A DNA stretch of 19,522 bases. It comes from an uncultured Collinsella sp. (GTDB lineage: Bacteria > Actinomycetota > Coriobacteriia > Coriobacteriales > Coriobacteriaceae). The stretch is from contig CABQJJ010000029.1 in the NCBI GenBank assembly GCA_902464485.1, forward strand, positions 1-19,522, written 5' to 3'. Shown here piece by piece: positions 7,150 to 14,511 of this stretch. Made by a program: the position numbers and the translations under genes. The notes beneath the pieces were generated by a model. That model had not been told where the DNA came from, ran no database searches, and worked only from the letters and a program-made list of their open reading frames with translations. Each line of letters starts with the position of its first letter. The stretch's first letter is position 1.

Positions 7150-8232
7150 CTAATACGGCAGAAGCCCCGCCTTTTCACGCTTCTTTTCCGAGCGATCGAA
7201 CTCAATGCGATGAGCCTCAAGAAACACCGTATTGGGTCGCCACTGACGCTCATTCGGCTGCCTTAGCATCGCACCCGCAAAGGAAGCGTAGTCGGTCTTA
7301 TCCAGCAGGTACGATCCGCACAGCCGATATTCGCCGCAAACAGGCTCAAACGAAATCAGGTGAGCATCAAATAGGGAATGAAGGTCGCGCCGAAGCAGAA
7401 TGCCGTTGCTGGCAACCTGCGATTTGGGTCCCGAGTAATTCTCGATATGCGCAGCCTCCAGAGCTTCGCTGACGCCGCAGTCCGACACCGCGCAACGGCC
7501 GTCATAGGCGGCAACGAGCTGCTTGCGGAACCATTGTTGCCCCAATCGCTCGCGCCTTAACGCATAGCGGACCTTTTCGTCGTCGGTCGCACCCTGTCCG
7601 GCAAACTCAATATCGACGGGCATGCGCTTCAGATAACTCATGTCGGGCGCAAAACGAGGGTCCGGTCCGCCTTTATGAACAGGACCGTGCAGAACAAACC
7701 ATCCGTTTTCGGGCTCGAACCGCTCAACAAACGCAAGGCCGAGCACCTTATAGCCCACCTCGGTTGCAAATATGACTCCGACTGGAACGCCACATTCCAT
7801 GCAGTTGAGCATTTTACGGTTGTAATTCTGGTCTCGAAAACCAACGGTACCCGGCGCTTGAACCGAGTACTTAATGACCCACGTACCATCGTCCAAATAG
7901 AGCGGAGGCACATCGGTGTAGAAGCTCTTTTTAGAGTTATGGACCGAGAGCGCAAAGATCTTATTGGGATCTTGCTTCACCCGATCCTGGCCCGGCCAGA
8001 AGATCCCTGAATCCCGCGTTACGGGAAAGAAGTCCGAGCCAATTCTCAAACGATACTGATACTGAGGGCTATCTTCCTTGGTGTGGTGCGGAAGGCTGGT
8101 CCAAACGCCGCCGCGCTGCTCCTCACCCAGAAACCACTCCCATGCCTCAACGTATTCAGAAGGCACGAGACTGCAGGCACGGTCATAGCTTGGTCCATCC
8201 ATCAACGGAACAGCAAGGTCAATGTCGTTCAT
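7150..8232 (-). CDS. Modified-base-type HNH endonuclease (probable SRA/PUA-like reader plus HNH_2)
   Basis: Probably a DNA endonuclease, possibly modification-dependent. The last third is a clear HNH_2 domain: CAVSDC (247-252), EAAHIENYS (259-267), then SNGILLRRDLHSLFD (275-289), giving the H, N and H/D positions of the ββα-metal fold. The N-terminal 200 residues have YLDDGTWVIKYS (112-123) and, after it, YNRKMLNCMECGVPVGVIFA (137-156). I read this as a PUA/SRA-like beta-barrel, as in McrA-like type IV restriction enzymes; this part is inference. The ATG at 8232 (360 aa) has AGG eight bases upstream. A GTG three codons earlier (8241) is the alternative. No methyltransferase is nearby, which fits a stand-alone type IV enzyme. 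Confidence 0.82.
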   Translation of the reverse strand: MNDIDLAVPLMDGPSYDRACSLVPSEYVEAWEWFLGEEQRGGVWTSLPHHTKEDSPQYQYRLRIGSDFFPVTRDSGIFWPGQDRVKQDPNKIFALSVHNSKKSFYTDVPPLYLDDGTWVIKYSVQAPGTVGFRDQNYNRKMLNCMECGVPVGVIFATEVGYKVLGLAFVERFEPENGWFVLHGPVHKGGPDPRFAPDMSYLKRMPVDIEFAGQGATDDEKVRYALRRERLGQQWFRKQLVAAYDGRCAVSDCGVSEALEAAHIENYSGPKSQVASNGILLRRDLHSLFDAHLISFEPVCGEYRLCGSYLLDKTDYASFAGAMLRQPNERQWRPNTVFLEAHRIEFDRSEKKREKAGLLPY

Positions 8233-8358
8233 CGCCAGCACCTACAACCATACGAACGCGAGTCATACCCCTCAATAATATGGCCGAGAGTCAATTATTA
8301 CGAGATCTCATTCCGCGATCGGCACATCGTTGATGCTCTCGGTTTGCCGCTGGTGCGC

Positions 8359-8390
8359 TTGTACCCCGCTACCCCACTCCCCTGTATACT
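8359..8390 (+). promoter_or_regulatory. Possible promoter of the 163-aa gene
   Basis: A good -10 box TATACT (8385-8390) lies 57 bp before the ATG. The best -35-like word, TTGTAC (8359-8364), is 20 bp away, which is too long, so only the -10 part is convincing. Confidence 0.4.
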
Positions 8391-8447
8391 GATGTAGCAC
8401 GTGTTTCATCCGGGCTTGTTGGACCGGGTCGTTCATGGGAGGGTCTT

Positions 8448-8939
8448 ATGGCTGCTTCGAATCCGCCTAAGGGGAGCGTTTCTTCTTCGTCCATCAAGCC
8501 GGTTACGCGCAAGGCCGTGCGTTGCCAGCGCGAGGTCGCTTGGCTTGTCACGCAGGCGGCGGGCAGACTCGTGGCGACCACTCAGGACGTCAATGCGCCT
8601 ACGCCGAGCTTTGTGTTAGCGGCGGCGCTGGATTTTGTGCGCCAATTGGAGCTTGCCGCACAGGATGCCAGCGGCCACCTCGACTACCAGAATGTTATGG
8701 CGCCCGACCTGCAAACGTTCTGCCACATGGCCAAGTTGCCCGCCGCGCCCAATGCGCTTTCGGACGCAGGCTACATGTTTACGCTTTCGGGCGCGGACCT
8801 TATCCGCGACATCTACGCATACTGCAGCGAGCTCGCCGAGCGCAGCGTCTTTGGCACGGCAGAAATCAAACCGGGATATGTCATCAAGCTGGTTCTTAGG
8901 CTGTTCTTGATGGACGGGTTCGGGGCCATGCCGGCGTAA
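8448..8939 (+). CDS. Hypothetical protein, 163 aa, family not recognised
   Basis: The frame has an ATG at 8448 with a strong GGGAGGG ribosome-binding site four bases upstream, and codon use resembles neighbouring genes, so it is very likely real. The product starts with a Ser/Pro-rich low-complexity stretch (1-18). It continues as a mostly alpha-helical, soluble-looking protein with segments SFVLAAALDFVRQLELAAQD (54-73) and IKPGYVIKLVLRLFLMDGFG (140-159). There is no signal peptide, membrane anchor, cysteine cluster or catalytic motif. It stands alone, divergent from the HNH gene and convergent with the AlbA_2 gene. No function can be proposed. Confidence 0.8.
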   Translation: MAASNPPKGSVSSSSIKPVTRKAVRCQREVAWLVTQAAGRLVATTQDVNAPTPSFVLAAALDFVRQLELAAQDASGHLDYQNVMAPDLQTFCHMAKLPAAPNALSDAGYMFTLSGADLIRDIYAYCSELAERSVFGTAEIKPGYVIKLVLRLFLMDGFGAMPA

Positions 8940-9039
8940 GCCGAGTCTTTAGCATCACCGTCGACTGGGCAACAACCGCTTTACCTTAGTGGGCGCCAAT
9001 TGAGGGTCGATTATTGGGTCGCTTCGTCCACTAACGCAT

Positions 9040-10506
9040 TTATTCCACGCGCTCTGACAGTCGATATTTGCGGTTGCGGCTTGTCGACGGCGCCGTCGGC
9101 TCAAGCTCACCTTGAGCAATGAGCGCGTTGACGCGCGACCTAACCTGGGAAATTGTAAGCCCCGTGCGTTCTGCCAGCTCACGCGTCCCCAGCTCGCCGT
9201 AGTGTTTGAGTGCCGTCACAATTAAGCCCCCGCCATGATCGACCGGCTCGATCTTTGAACGGTAAAGTACGACTTTGAACCGATCGAACCCCGGGCAGAA
9301 CAGGGGCTCGGCCAGACCATGCGCGCGCATGGCATCGATCATCATCGGGATGCCCGAGCCATTGCCCTCAGCCGGCGAACCTGCGCCATCCGGCAGCGGG
9401 ACAATCGACATGAGTTTCACGAGCGTCGCGTTACGGCATCGGGAGCTGCCGTCAAACAAGTTCTCGCGAGTCTTTCCCCCGTAAAGGCCGCCAGGATTCG
9501 TCACCTCGACACGATCGTCAAAGACGTCGACGGCAATCGATTGTCCACAGAACCGATCCCCGTATTCTCGATGGATTACGGCGTTGGCGATTGCCTCGCG
9601 CAGAACCTCCTCGGGAATCTCCAGCGAGTCGACACGCGAGACGCCTTGGACGGTCGAGGTTCGCCGCAAATTCTTGGCGACGGCCGCGACAGCATCCGAG
9701 ATCATCTCGCCCAACGTTCCCTCACAGATTGTGCGGTCCATAAACCTTAGTGGCCCCGCAGCTCCCTTTTGAGTTCCCACGTGGACAGCCACATCAATGA
9801 AGAGCTTGGGATAGAACTGCTGAGGGTAAACGCCCGCGGCAAGGAGGCCGGCCTTGGTAACATTGCCCTGGAAGTCGAGGAAATTCAGACGCTCCATCTT
9901 TGTCTTCTTGTCCGCCGCACCGCGCATCGCTCGAGGCGTCAACGAATAGGCACGCTCTATCGTGCGGTCGACCAGCGACTCGTCGAGATCGCCCACACTC
10001 GTGCCGGGCACCGCATCGCGATCGCTAGGACTCGTCCGTTCATATGACGACAGTGCCAAAACCTCGGTCGACGAAAGCGGGACATCTTTGTCATCGATGC
10101 GTTTGTAGCTGCCACCTTGAGCGCCCCGCTCCATGACATAGCAAGGCTTGCTCGACGGGTCAAGCTCCTCAATCGCGATGACTAGAACCACGGTGCCCTG
10201 GAGCTCCACGCGCTCAATGGTGTATTTGGGCGGATTGGCCAGTTTTCCGCGACCGCCAGCATCGCCCATGCCCGCCACGAATTGGTTGAGCACTTTCTCG
10301 GTCTCAAAGTTTGCAACTGGGACAAAACCCGCGCGCTCGCTCACTCCGAGTACGATGATGCCGCCGGCGGTGTTTGCGAAAGCGCTGACCGTTTCCCATA
10401 CGTCGCGGGAAAGCGTCGTGGCGCTCTCCTTGACCTCAACGTTAAGATCGTCCGAGCCCATGCGCCTTAAAGACTCGAGCAGACCGGTCAGTTCGTTTTC
10501 GTTCAT
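9040..10506 (-). CDS. AlbA_2 (Schlafen-like) ATP-binding transcriptional-regulator-type protein
   Basis: A 488-residue protein of the group often annotated as a putative transcriptional regulator or RecG-like ATP-binding protein. An N-terminal AlbA_2/AAA_4 domain (about 18-130) shows EVKES and SAFANTAGGIIVLGV. A GHKL-like HATPase_c_4 region follows with REAIANAVIHREY (about 303-315), NPGGLYGG (337-344) and GNGSGIPMM (381-389). The C-terminus (about 425-480) is a winged helix containing GTRELAERTGLTISQVRSRV. The ATG at 10506 has AAGGA seven bases upstream; a GTG two codons earlier (10512) has no room for a ribosome-binding site. Striking repeats in its leader suggest autoregulation by the winged helix (inference). 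Homologues occur both as regulators and in phage-defence loci; its role here is not determined. Confidence 0.88.
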   Translation of the reverse strand: MNENELTGLLESLRRMGSDDLNVEVKESATTLSRDVWETVSAFANTAGGIIVLGVSERAGFVPVANFETEKVLNQFVAGMGDAGGRGKLANPPKYTIERVELQGTVVLVIAIEELDPSSKPCYVMERGAQGGSYKRIDDKDVPLSSTEVLALSSYERTSPSDRDAVPGTSVGDLDESLVDRTIERAYSLTPRAMRGAADKKTKMERLNFLDFQGNVTKAGLLAAGVYPQQFYPKLFIDVAVHVGTQKGAAGPLRFMDRTICEGTLGEMISDAVAAVAKNLRRTSTVQGVSRVDSLEIPEEVLREAIANAVIHREYGDRFCGQSIAVDVFDDRVEVTNPGGLYGGKTRENLFDGSSRCRNATLVKLMSIVPLPDGAGSPAEGNGSGIPMMIDAMRAHGLAEPLFCPGFDRFKVVLYRSKIEPVDHGGGLIVTALKHYGELGTRELAERTGLTISQVRSRVNALIAQGELEPTAPSTSRNRKYRLSERVE

Positions 10507-10560
10507 CTGCACGTCCTTTCGCTCGGTTCTGCTAAGAATGCCGCGAATAGATTTCCTTCG

Positions 10561-10641
10561 TCTCTCAGTTATCTCTCGTAATTATCTCTCATCTTTCTGT
10601 TATCTCTCATATTAGAGAGGAGTGAGAGATGAAAGATAAGA
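10561..10641. promoter_or_regulatory. TATCTCTC repeat block A (candidate operator)
   Basis: The block has four TCTCTC words, three of them in TATCTCTC(A/G)T context (10570-10611), followed by the inverted form GTGAGAGATG (10622-10631). A 27-nt stretch, 10582-10608, is identical to 10747-10773 in block B. It lies between the predicted promoter and the start of the AlbA_2 gene, so a bound protein would block transcription. Confidence 0.55.
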
Positions 10642-10658
10642 TGTCTGTCATCTGTTTC

Positions 10659-10687
10659 ATTTAAACATGTTTTCGCTGGTAAAACAA
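10659..10687 (-). promoter_or_regulatory. Predicted promoter of the AlbA_2 gene
   Basis: On the minus strand, -35 TTGTTT (10687-10682) and -10 TTAAAT (10664-10659) are separated by 17 bp. Transcription would start near 10652 and run through block A. Block B lies about 45 bp upstream of the -35 box. A near-palindrome, AGACAAtaccatggTTGTCT (10697-10716), sits between them. Confidence 0.45.
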
Positions 10688-10730
10688 TCTATATTGAGAC
10701 AATACCATGGTTGTCTGTCTCTTTGCAGCA

Positions 10731-10802
10731 TTGTTATCTCTCATATTTATCTCTCATCTTTCTGTTATCTCTCGTATTAGAGACGAATGAGATATGAGAG
10801 AT
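10731..10802. promoter_or_regulatory. TATCTCTC repeat block B (candidate operator)
   Basis: A near copy of block A shifted by 165 bp: three TATCTCTC or TTATCTCTC words (10734-10773), then ATTAGAGACGAATGAG and ATGAGAGATG in inverse orientation. Direct and inverted copies in each block suggest a site for a multimeric DNA-binding protein. Confidence 0.55.
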
Positions 10803-10815
10803 GTGCGGGCGGCGG

Positions 10816-10970
10816 ATGAGCGTGGATTTTGGACGGTCGGGAAATGAGGGTGGATATTTGGACGGTCGGGAAATGAGGGTGGATATTTGGACGGTTTTTG
10901 GGCGTTTTGAGGCTGATTCCGTCCGAAAATCCACTCTCATTCGATAGGCGTCCAAGTTTCCACGCTCGTG
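10816..10970. repeat. Converging cluster of 28/29-bp repeats
   Basis: Three plus-strand copies of a unit starting ATGAG(C/G)GTGGAT begin at 10816, 10844 and 10873, each continuing into TTTGGACGG. The full spacer TCGGGAA also recurs after the first two. Two copies face the other way, ending at 10940 and 10969, also 29 bp apart. They form a long imperfect palindrome with its centre near 10905. An ORF that crosses the cluster on the minus strand only reflects the repeats. The spacers are short and repeated too, so it is not a CRISPR array. Confidence 0.75.
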
Positions 10971-11046
10971 CGGTGAACGCGCGGGGCCTTTGTCCAATCC
11001 GCTGGCATCGTCTTCAGTTCGTCGCAGAGCCGAGGCCCCATATGGG

Positions 11047-11052
11047 TATACT
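11047..11052 (+). promoter_or_regulatory. -10 box of the M16C peptidase gene
   Basis: TATACT at 11047-11052, preceded by GGG, would give a leader of about 45 nt before the ATG at 11105. No convincing -35 box lies at the right distance, so the promoter is only half supported. Confidence 0.4.
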
Positions 11053-11104
11053 CTCGGGGATTCGACTCGATTCGCCCCCGCTGGGGCGTCAAAGGAGACT
11101 GCAT

Positions 11105-14100
11105 ATGCCCACCACCTCAACCGACCCGCGCGCCGCAGCCGCCGCGCTGCTGGCACCCGGCACCACCTGCCACGGCTTTGCCGTCGAGCGTTGCGAGACT
11201 GTGCCCGAGCTCGACTCGGACGCCTACGTGCTGCGCCACACCGCCTCGGGCGCTCGCCTGCTGTACCTGGCGTGCGACGACGAAAACAAAGCCTTTGCCA
11301 TTGGCTTTAAGACGCCGCCGGCCGACTCCACCGGCGTGTTCCATATTCTTGAGCACTCGGTGCTGTGCGGATCGGCCAAGTTTCCCGTCAAGGAGCCGTT
11401 TGTCGACCTGATCAAGAGCTCCATGCAGACGTTCCTCAACGCCATGACCTACCCCGACAAGACCATCTACCCCGTTGCCACCACCAACGAGCAAGATCTG
11501 TACAACCTGATGGACGTGTACCTGGACGCGGTGTTCAACCCGGCCATCTATACCAAACCCACCATTTTTGAGCAGGAGGGCTGGCACTACGAGTTGGACC
11601 TGCCGGAGGGCGCCGAGGGCGAGGGCGACGGCAGCTCCGCAAGCCTGCGCGAGGGCACGCTACGCTATAACGGCGTGGTGTTCAACGAGATGAAGGGTGC
11701 GCTGTCCGACCCCATGAGCGTGCTGGACGACGCCGTTAACGCCGCGCTCTATCCCGACACCGCCTATGCGCACGAAAGCGGCGGCGATCCGCGCGCGATT
11801 CCCACGCTCACCTACGAGCAGTTCCTGGACACGCACGCGCGCCACTACAATCCTTCCAACTCCTACATCACGCTCTACGGCGACCTGGACGTGGACCGCG
11901 CGTTGGCCTTTTTGGACGAGCGCCATCTGTCGCAGCCGAGTGCCGCGAGCTGCCGCATGGACGCAGCCGTTACCGCCGGCGAGGACCCGTCCATGCTGGC
12001 GCCCAATCCGCTGGTCGTGCAGGCACCCGTGACCTGCGAGTACAAACGCATCGAGATGTCCACCACGCCCGAGAACGCCTTGGTGGGCCTGGGCCTTGTG
12101 CTGGGCAGCGCGCTCGACCGCAAGCGTACGATCGCGGCGGATATCCTGTTCGAGGCACTGCTGGGTTCTAACGAGGCGCCAGTTAAGAAGGCCATTCTGG
12201 CCGCCGGCCTGGGCGGCAACGTGGTGAGCTATACCGCGGCCGAGAGCCTGCAGCCCTACGAGCTCATCATGCTGCAAAACGCGCAGCCCGGCGTGGCGCG
12301 CGAGCTGCGTCGCGTGTTCCAGGACGCCTGCCGCGACCTGTGCGAGCACGGCGTTCCGCGCGAGCGCCTGGAAGCTATCATCAGTAGCAACGAATACGAC
12401 CTGCGCCAGCGCGACTACGGTATCGCTGACGGCGTGGCCATTGCGTGCGACGCGCTGAGCACCTGGCTCTACGATGACGATGCTGCAACGCTGGCGCTCA
12501 AGTACGGTCCGGTGTACGAGGAACTGCGCGGCGAGCTGGACGGCAGCTATTTTGAGGACCTGCTGCGCGAGCTAGTGCTGGAAAACGACCACATGGCGCT
12601 AGTCGAGCTGGTACCGGTGGATGCCGCCGAGGGTTCGGAGGGCGCCGAAGCCGCCGAGCTGGCAGCCAAGCGCGACGCCATGACCGATGCCGAGCTGGCC
12701 GACGTGGTCGAGCGCACGGCCGCGCTGCGTGCCGCGCAGGAGGCGGAGGACACGCCCGAGGCCAAGGCCACGCTGCCGCGCCTGCGCGTGTCCGACATTG
12801 GCGAGGCGCGCCCCGAGCCGCCGCTGGTCGTGGACACGACCGCGCCCATCCCCTGCCTACGCCACGGCATCCCCACCAACCGTTTGGCCTACGCTATGCA
12901 GTATTTCGACCTGAGCTGCGTCGCGTTTGAGGACCTGCCCTATGTAACGCTGCTCTGCCGCCTGCTCAAGCAGCTGCCCACGAGCGAGCACTCGGCCGAC
13001 GAACTCGACAACTTGCTCGCCGGCAAGCTAGGCTTTTTGAGCTTTACGACCGAGGTCATGACCCAGCCCGACGTAAACGGCGCGCGCCCCTACCTGCTGG
13101 TGAGCGCCGGCGCCCTGTCCGAGAAGATCGGTGCGCTGGCGAGCCTGCCGCGCGAGGTGTGGTCGAGCACGCTTTTACTCGATGCCGATGCCGACCGCGT
13201 GCGCGACGTGCTTACGCAGATTCGCATTGGGCTTGAGCAGGGCTTTATCAACAACGGACACTCGGCGGCGCTCGGTCGCGCGATGAGCTACAGCTCGCCT
13301 TCGGCCGTGGTGCGCGAGCAGCTTTCTGGCGTGGACTTCTACCTGTTCCTGCGCGATCTGCTCGACCACTTTGACGAGCGCCTGGACGACCTGCGCGCCA
13401 AGCTTGCCGAGCTGGCAGGCCGCATCTTTGTGGCCGATGGCTGCCTGGCGAGCTTTACCGGCAGCGACGAGGACTTTAACGCGTACTGGGCCGCCGCGGG
13501 CGACCTGGGGCTGGGCGCTGGCGACGGCGCCGATGCCGGTCACGACGCTCTCGTGGTGCCGACGCCGCGCGACCGCCACGAGGCTTTTGTCATCCCCAGC
13601 GACATCTGCTTTGCGGCAAGCGCGTGCGACCCGCGTCGCTTAGGGCTTGACGTGACGGGCGCCTGGGCGGTTGCCGCCAACGCGCTCTCCTACGACTATC
13701 TGTGGAACGAGATCCGCGTTAAGGGCGGCGCGTACGGCTGCGGATTCCGTGCGGCAGGCGAGCGTCAGACGGCGTTCTACACCTACCGCGACCCGGCAAT
13801 CGACCCCTCGATTGAGCGTGTGGCGCGCGCAGGCGAATGGCTCGGCAGCTTTGAGCCCGACGAGACCGCCTTTGAGGGCTTTATCGTGAGCTGCGTGAGC
13901 GGCATGGACGCGCCGGTGAAGCCGTACGCGCTCACCAAACGCCGCAACACGACCTACCTGGCCGGACTCGATCCGCATGCACGCGAGGAGCGCCGCGCTC
14001 AGATGCTCGCCGCCACGCCCGGTGAGCTGCGCTCGCTCGGCGCCGACGTCACGCGCATCGCGGCCGAATCGCCGACCTGTGTCTTTGGCGGCCGCGATGT

Positions 14101-14149
14101 CGTCGCCAAGAGCAACGCCAGCTTCAACGTAGTCGACCTGCTCGGCTAA
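11105..14149 (+). CDS. M16C family zinc metallopeptidase (presequence-protease/insulinase type)
   Basis: A large cytosolic peptidase that degrades peptides inside a closed chamber. At 1014 residues it has the usual length for the M16C (PreP-like) single-chain enzymes. The inverted zinc motif HILEH is at 80-84, in GVFHILEHSVLCGS, a classic M16C context. The third ligand Glu195 lies in VVFNEMKGALSDP (191-203). The C-terminal half retains the RVKGGAYGCGF segment that shapes the active site from the second half in this family. The frame extends upstream through the 29-bp repeats, but AAAGGAG (11091-11097) seven bases before the ATG at 11105 fixes the start. It is apparently monocistronic: a strong hairpin follows the stop. 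Ala/Glu-rich linkers near 590-640 probably join the two halves. Confidence 0.95.
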   Translation: MPTTSTDPRAAAAALLAPGTTCHGFAVERCETVPELDSDAYVLRHTASGARLLYLACDDENKAFAIGFKTPPADSTGVFHILEHSVLCGSAKFPVKEPFVDLIKSSMQTFLNAMTYPDKTIYPVATTNEQDLYNLMDVYLDAVFNPAIYTKPTIFEQEGWHYELDLPEGAEGEGDGSSASLREGTLRYNGVVFNEMKGALSDPMSVLDDAVNAALYPDTAYAHESGGDPRAIPTLTYEQFLDTHARHYNPSNSYITLYGDLDVDRALAFLDERHLSQPSAASCRMDAAVTAGEDPSMLAPNPLVVQAPVTCEYKRIEMSTTPENALVGLGLVLGSALDRKRTIAADILFEALLGSNEAPVKKAILAAGLGGNVVSYTAAESLQPYELIMLQNAQPGVARELRRVFQDACRDLCEHGVPRERLEAIISSNEYDLRQRDYGIADGVAIACDALSTWLYDDDAATLALKYGPVYEELRGELDGSYFEDLLRELVLENDHMALVELVPVDAAEGSEGAEAAELAAKRDAMTDAELADVVERTAALRAAQEAEDTPEAKATLPRLRVSDIGEARPEPPLVVDTTAPIPCLRHGIPTNRLAYAMQYFDLSCVAFEDLPYVTLLCRLLKQLPTSEHSADELDNLLAGKLGFLSFTTEVMTQPDVNGARPYLLVSAGALSEKIGALASLPREVWSSTLLLDADADRVRDVLTQIRIGLEQGFINNGHSAALGRAMSYSSPSAVVREQLSGVDFYLFLRDLLDHFDERLDDLRAKLAELAGRIFVADGCLASFTGSDEDFNAYWAAAGDLGLGAGDGADAGHDALVVPTPRDRHEAFVIPSDICFAASACDPRRLGLDVTGAWAVAANALSYDYLWNEIRVKGGAYGCGFRAAGERQTAFYTYRDPAIDPSIERVARAGEWLGSFEPDETAFEGFIVSCVSGMDAPVKPYALTKRRNTTYLAGLDPHAREERRAQMLAATPGELRSLGADVTRIAAESPTCVFGGRDVVAKSNASFNVVDLLG

Positions 14150-14154
14150 CGCAC

Positions 14155-14196
14155 AAAGGTAGATTTTTGGAACATGCCTGAAAATCTACCTTTTCT
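14155..14196 (+). terminator. Hairpin terminator after the M16C gene (repeat family copy 1)
   Basis: A perfect 13-bp stem, AAAGGTAGATTTT (14155-14167) with its complement at 14181-14193, encloses loop TGGAACATGCCTG and is followed by a T-rich stretch. It starts six bases after the stop codon. A relative with loop motif TGGGACATGC lies at 16158-16200, so this is also a dispersed repeat. Confidence 0.65.
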
Positions 14197-14217
14197 TTTG
14201 CCGCAGTCTGCCGGTTT

Positions 14218-14358
14218 GTCTCGATCTGTAACACTAAGACGGCAATATCGTCTCCAGATGTTACAGATCGAGACGTTTCCGGATGACGCCGGCCCTTTGT
14301 CTCAATCTGTAACATCTAGGTCCAATTTTGCCGAGTTACTGTTACAGATCGAGACAAA
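14218..14358. repeat. Two tandem long hairpins built on GTCTCGATCTGTAAC
   Basis: The first pair is 14218-14232 with 14260-14274: 15 bp, perfect, with an inner AGACG/CGTCT stem. The second pair is 14296-14313 with 14341-14358: 18 bp, one mismatch. The same 15-mer therefore occurs four times in alternating orientation, while the loops (27 nt each) are unrelated in sequence. No convincing ORF crosses them. It lies in the 362-bp gap between the M16C and cyclo-ligase genes. Confidence 0.75.
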
Positions 14359-14456
14359 CCGCCGCGAACACCCGCTCTTCGTCAAAACCCACGAAGGTGT
14401 CCATGAACCACCCCCCTGCGATGGTTTGTGTGGTGATTTGGGTGTTTGCCGAGATA

Positions 14457-14495
14457 AAACCTGCCAAAATAAACCTGTCCCTTTTTGGCAGGTTT
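14457..14495. repeat. 13-bp perfect hairpin abutting the cyclo-ligase ribosome-binding site
   Basis: AAACCTGCCAAAA (14457-14469) pairs perfectly with 14483-14495, around a 13-nt loop that contains another AAACCTG. The stem ends four bases before the AGAGGAGG ribosome-binding site. It could modulate the cyclo-ligase message or be a dispersed repeat; the sequence alone does not decide. Confidence 0.6.
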
Positions 14496-14511
14496 GCTAG
14501 AGGAGGCCGGG

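Noticed and set aside
10816..10970. CRISPR array
   Set aside because: Units change orientation, spacers are repeated and short, and no cas genes are present.
10898..11104. N-terminal extension of the M16C peptidase
   Set aside because: It would translate the repeat cluster; the ATG at 11105 has an excellent ribosome-binding site and begins where the family sequence starts.
10734..11156. Minus-strand ORF of 140 aa across the 29-bp repeats
   Set aside because: It translates repeats and regulatory blocks, lacks a ribosome-binding site and covers the M16C promoter and start.
14174..14500. 108-aa ORF spanning the tandem hairpins
   Set aside because: Its internal peptide repeats come from the hairpin arms, and there is no ribosome-binding site.
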